Shown piece by piece: positions 63,753 to 64,000 of a stretch of 64,000 nt of DNA. The notes beneath the pieces were generated by a model. The model was not told the origin of the DNA and did no database searches. It saw only the letters and a list, made by a program, of their open reading frames with translations. The DNA is taken from assembly GCA_023428135.1 (NCBI GenBank), contig JAEYZG010000033.1, positions 1 to 64,000 of the forward strand, in the 5' to 3' direction. The stretch comes from Bacteroidota bacterium (lineage in GTDB: Bacteria; Bacteroidota; Bacteroidia; Cytophagales; Cytophagaceae). A program made the position numbers and the translations under genes. Position 1 is the first letter of the stretch. Each line of letters opens with the position of its first letter.

Positions 63753-64000
63753 ATGCACAAAAAGCAATTAAGAATTTTCATTCTTGCAACCATAATTATT
63801 ACTTCGGCTCTGATATTATTTTTCTTTTTAACAATAGACAGATCGAACAACGAAATTGAAGCACTGAAAGAAGAGCAAAGGATTGATACAATAGAGCAAC
63901 TCCCCCCTCCCGCTCCGGTTATCCAATACGGAATGAATATAGATTCTTTATCCATCATTGAAGAAAAGGTAAAGAAGAATGAAAATTTCACTTCTATACT
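63753..64000 (+). CDS. N-terminal part of a probable M23-family peptidase (runs off the window)
   Basis: An open frame starts at ATG 63753 and continues to the window end with 82 codons visible. It has a short cytoplasmic part (MHKKQLRIF), one membrane helix (ILATIIITSALILFFF), a charged linker, a proline-rich stretch (QLPPPAPV), then YGMNIDSLSIIEEKVKKNEN. The last segment resembles the 'YGI..DSL.I.EGKIKKNQ' domain found at the N-terminus of many Bacteroidetes LysM-like/M23 murein peptidases. No catalytic part is visible, so the call is tentative. Confidence 0.5.
   Translation, partial: MHKKQLRIFILATIIITSALILFFFLTIDRSNNEIEALKEEQRIDTIEQLPPPAPVIQYGMNIDSLSIIEEKVKKNENFTSI

Overview
The window looks like a chromosomal stretch of a low-GC gliding member of the Bacteroidetes, most likely in the Cytophagales (a Cytophaga/Sporocytophaga-like organism; the genus is inference). 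Evidence: giant PKD-repeat proteins ending in gliding-type C-terminal domains, a PorP/SprF-family protein, type IX secretion (T9SS) sorting tails, promoters of the Bacteroidetes type (TTTG, 19-21 bp, TAnnTTTG), almost no Shine-Dalgarno sequences, and several TTG/GTG starts.

Region by region. (1) 1-12.4 kb is accessory. A probable IS21-type element end (1-77) truncates a PAS-domain membrane sensor (78-992). Then come a KMO-like FAD monooxygenase and a glycosyltransferase (both minus), a two-module non-ribosomal peptide synthetase of 2166 residues (plus), and its probable Sfp-type activating phosphopantetheinyl transferase. This is a compact natural-product locus predicted to make a dipeptide or a product derived from one. 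(2) 12.4-15.0 kb is a tRNA-Lys(UUU) locus with two intact tandem tRNAs and two decayed copies of the tRNA-Lys 3' flank. The decayed copies bracket a Crp-family regulator/reductase pair, with identical palindromic operators before each gene, and a small exported protein. (3) 15-24.6 kb is core: TPR/SH3 protein, typA-hydrolase-reductase operon, metG, pth-rplY-prs and tRNA-Gln, with an orphan terminator at about 22.06 kb that hints at a small RNA. (4) 24.9-35.7 kb is mixed metabolism and envelope: a dienoyl-CoA-reductase-like SDR, a WecE-like sugar aminotransferase, an OmpA lipoprotein, ferritin, a [2Fe-2S] protein, gntK-gnd, and a translationally coupled M48 protease-lipoprotein-outer-membrane-protein operon. 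(5) 36-50.8 kb is the T9SS/surface region: a duplicated-domain lipoprotein, a 2040-residue PKD protein, PorP/SprF, a 1384-residue propeller-lipase fusion and a P-domain secreted protein. (6) 50.9-57.7 kb: a tandem ABC ATPase, Bax-inhibitor-1 protein, cystathionine gamma-synthase, VTT membrane protein, an outer membrane protein whose 3' end has been duplicated and decayed, and a DinB-family protein. (7) 57.7-63.5 kb is an assimilatory sulfur module: rhodanese, siroheme synthase, CobA and a HEPN-tailed sulfite/nitrite reductase on the minus strand, divergent from OsmC and O-succinylhomoserine sulfhydrylase. The window ends inside an M23-type peptidase gene.

Functional links: the reductase, siroheme enzymes and MetZ form one route from sulfite to homocysteine. 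The NRPS and PPTase form a self-contained assembly line. The PKD protein, PorP/SprF protein and propeller-lipase probably share the T9SS export route. All functional calls come from reading motifs by eye; no database search was run.
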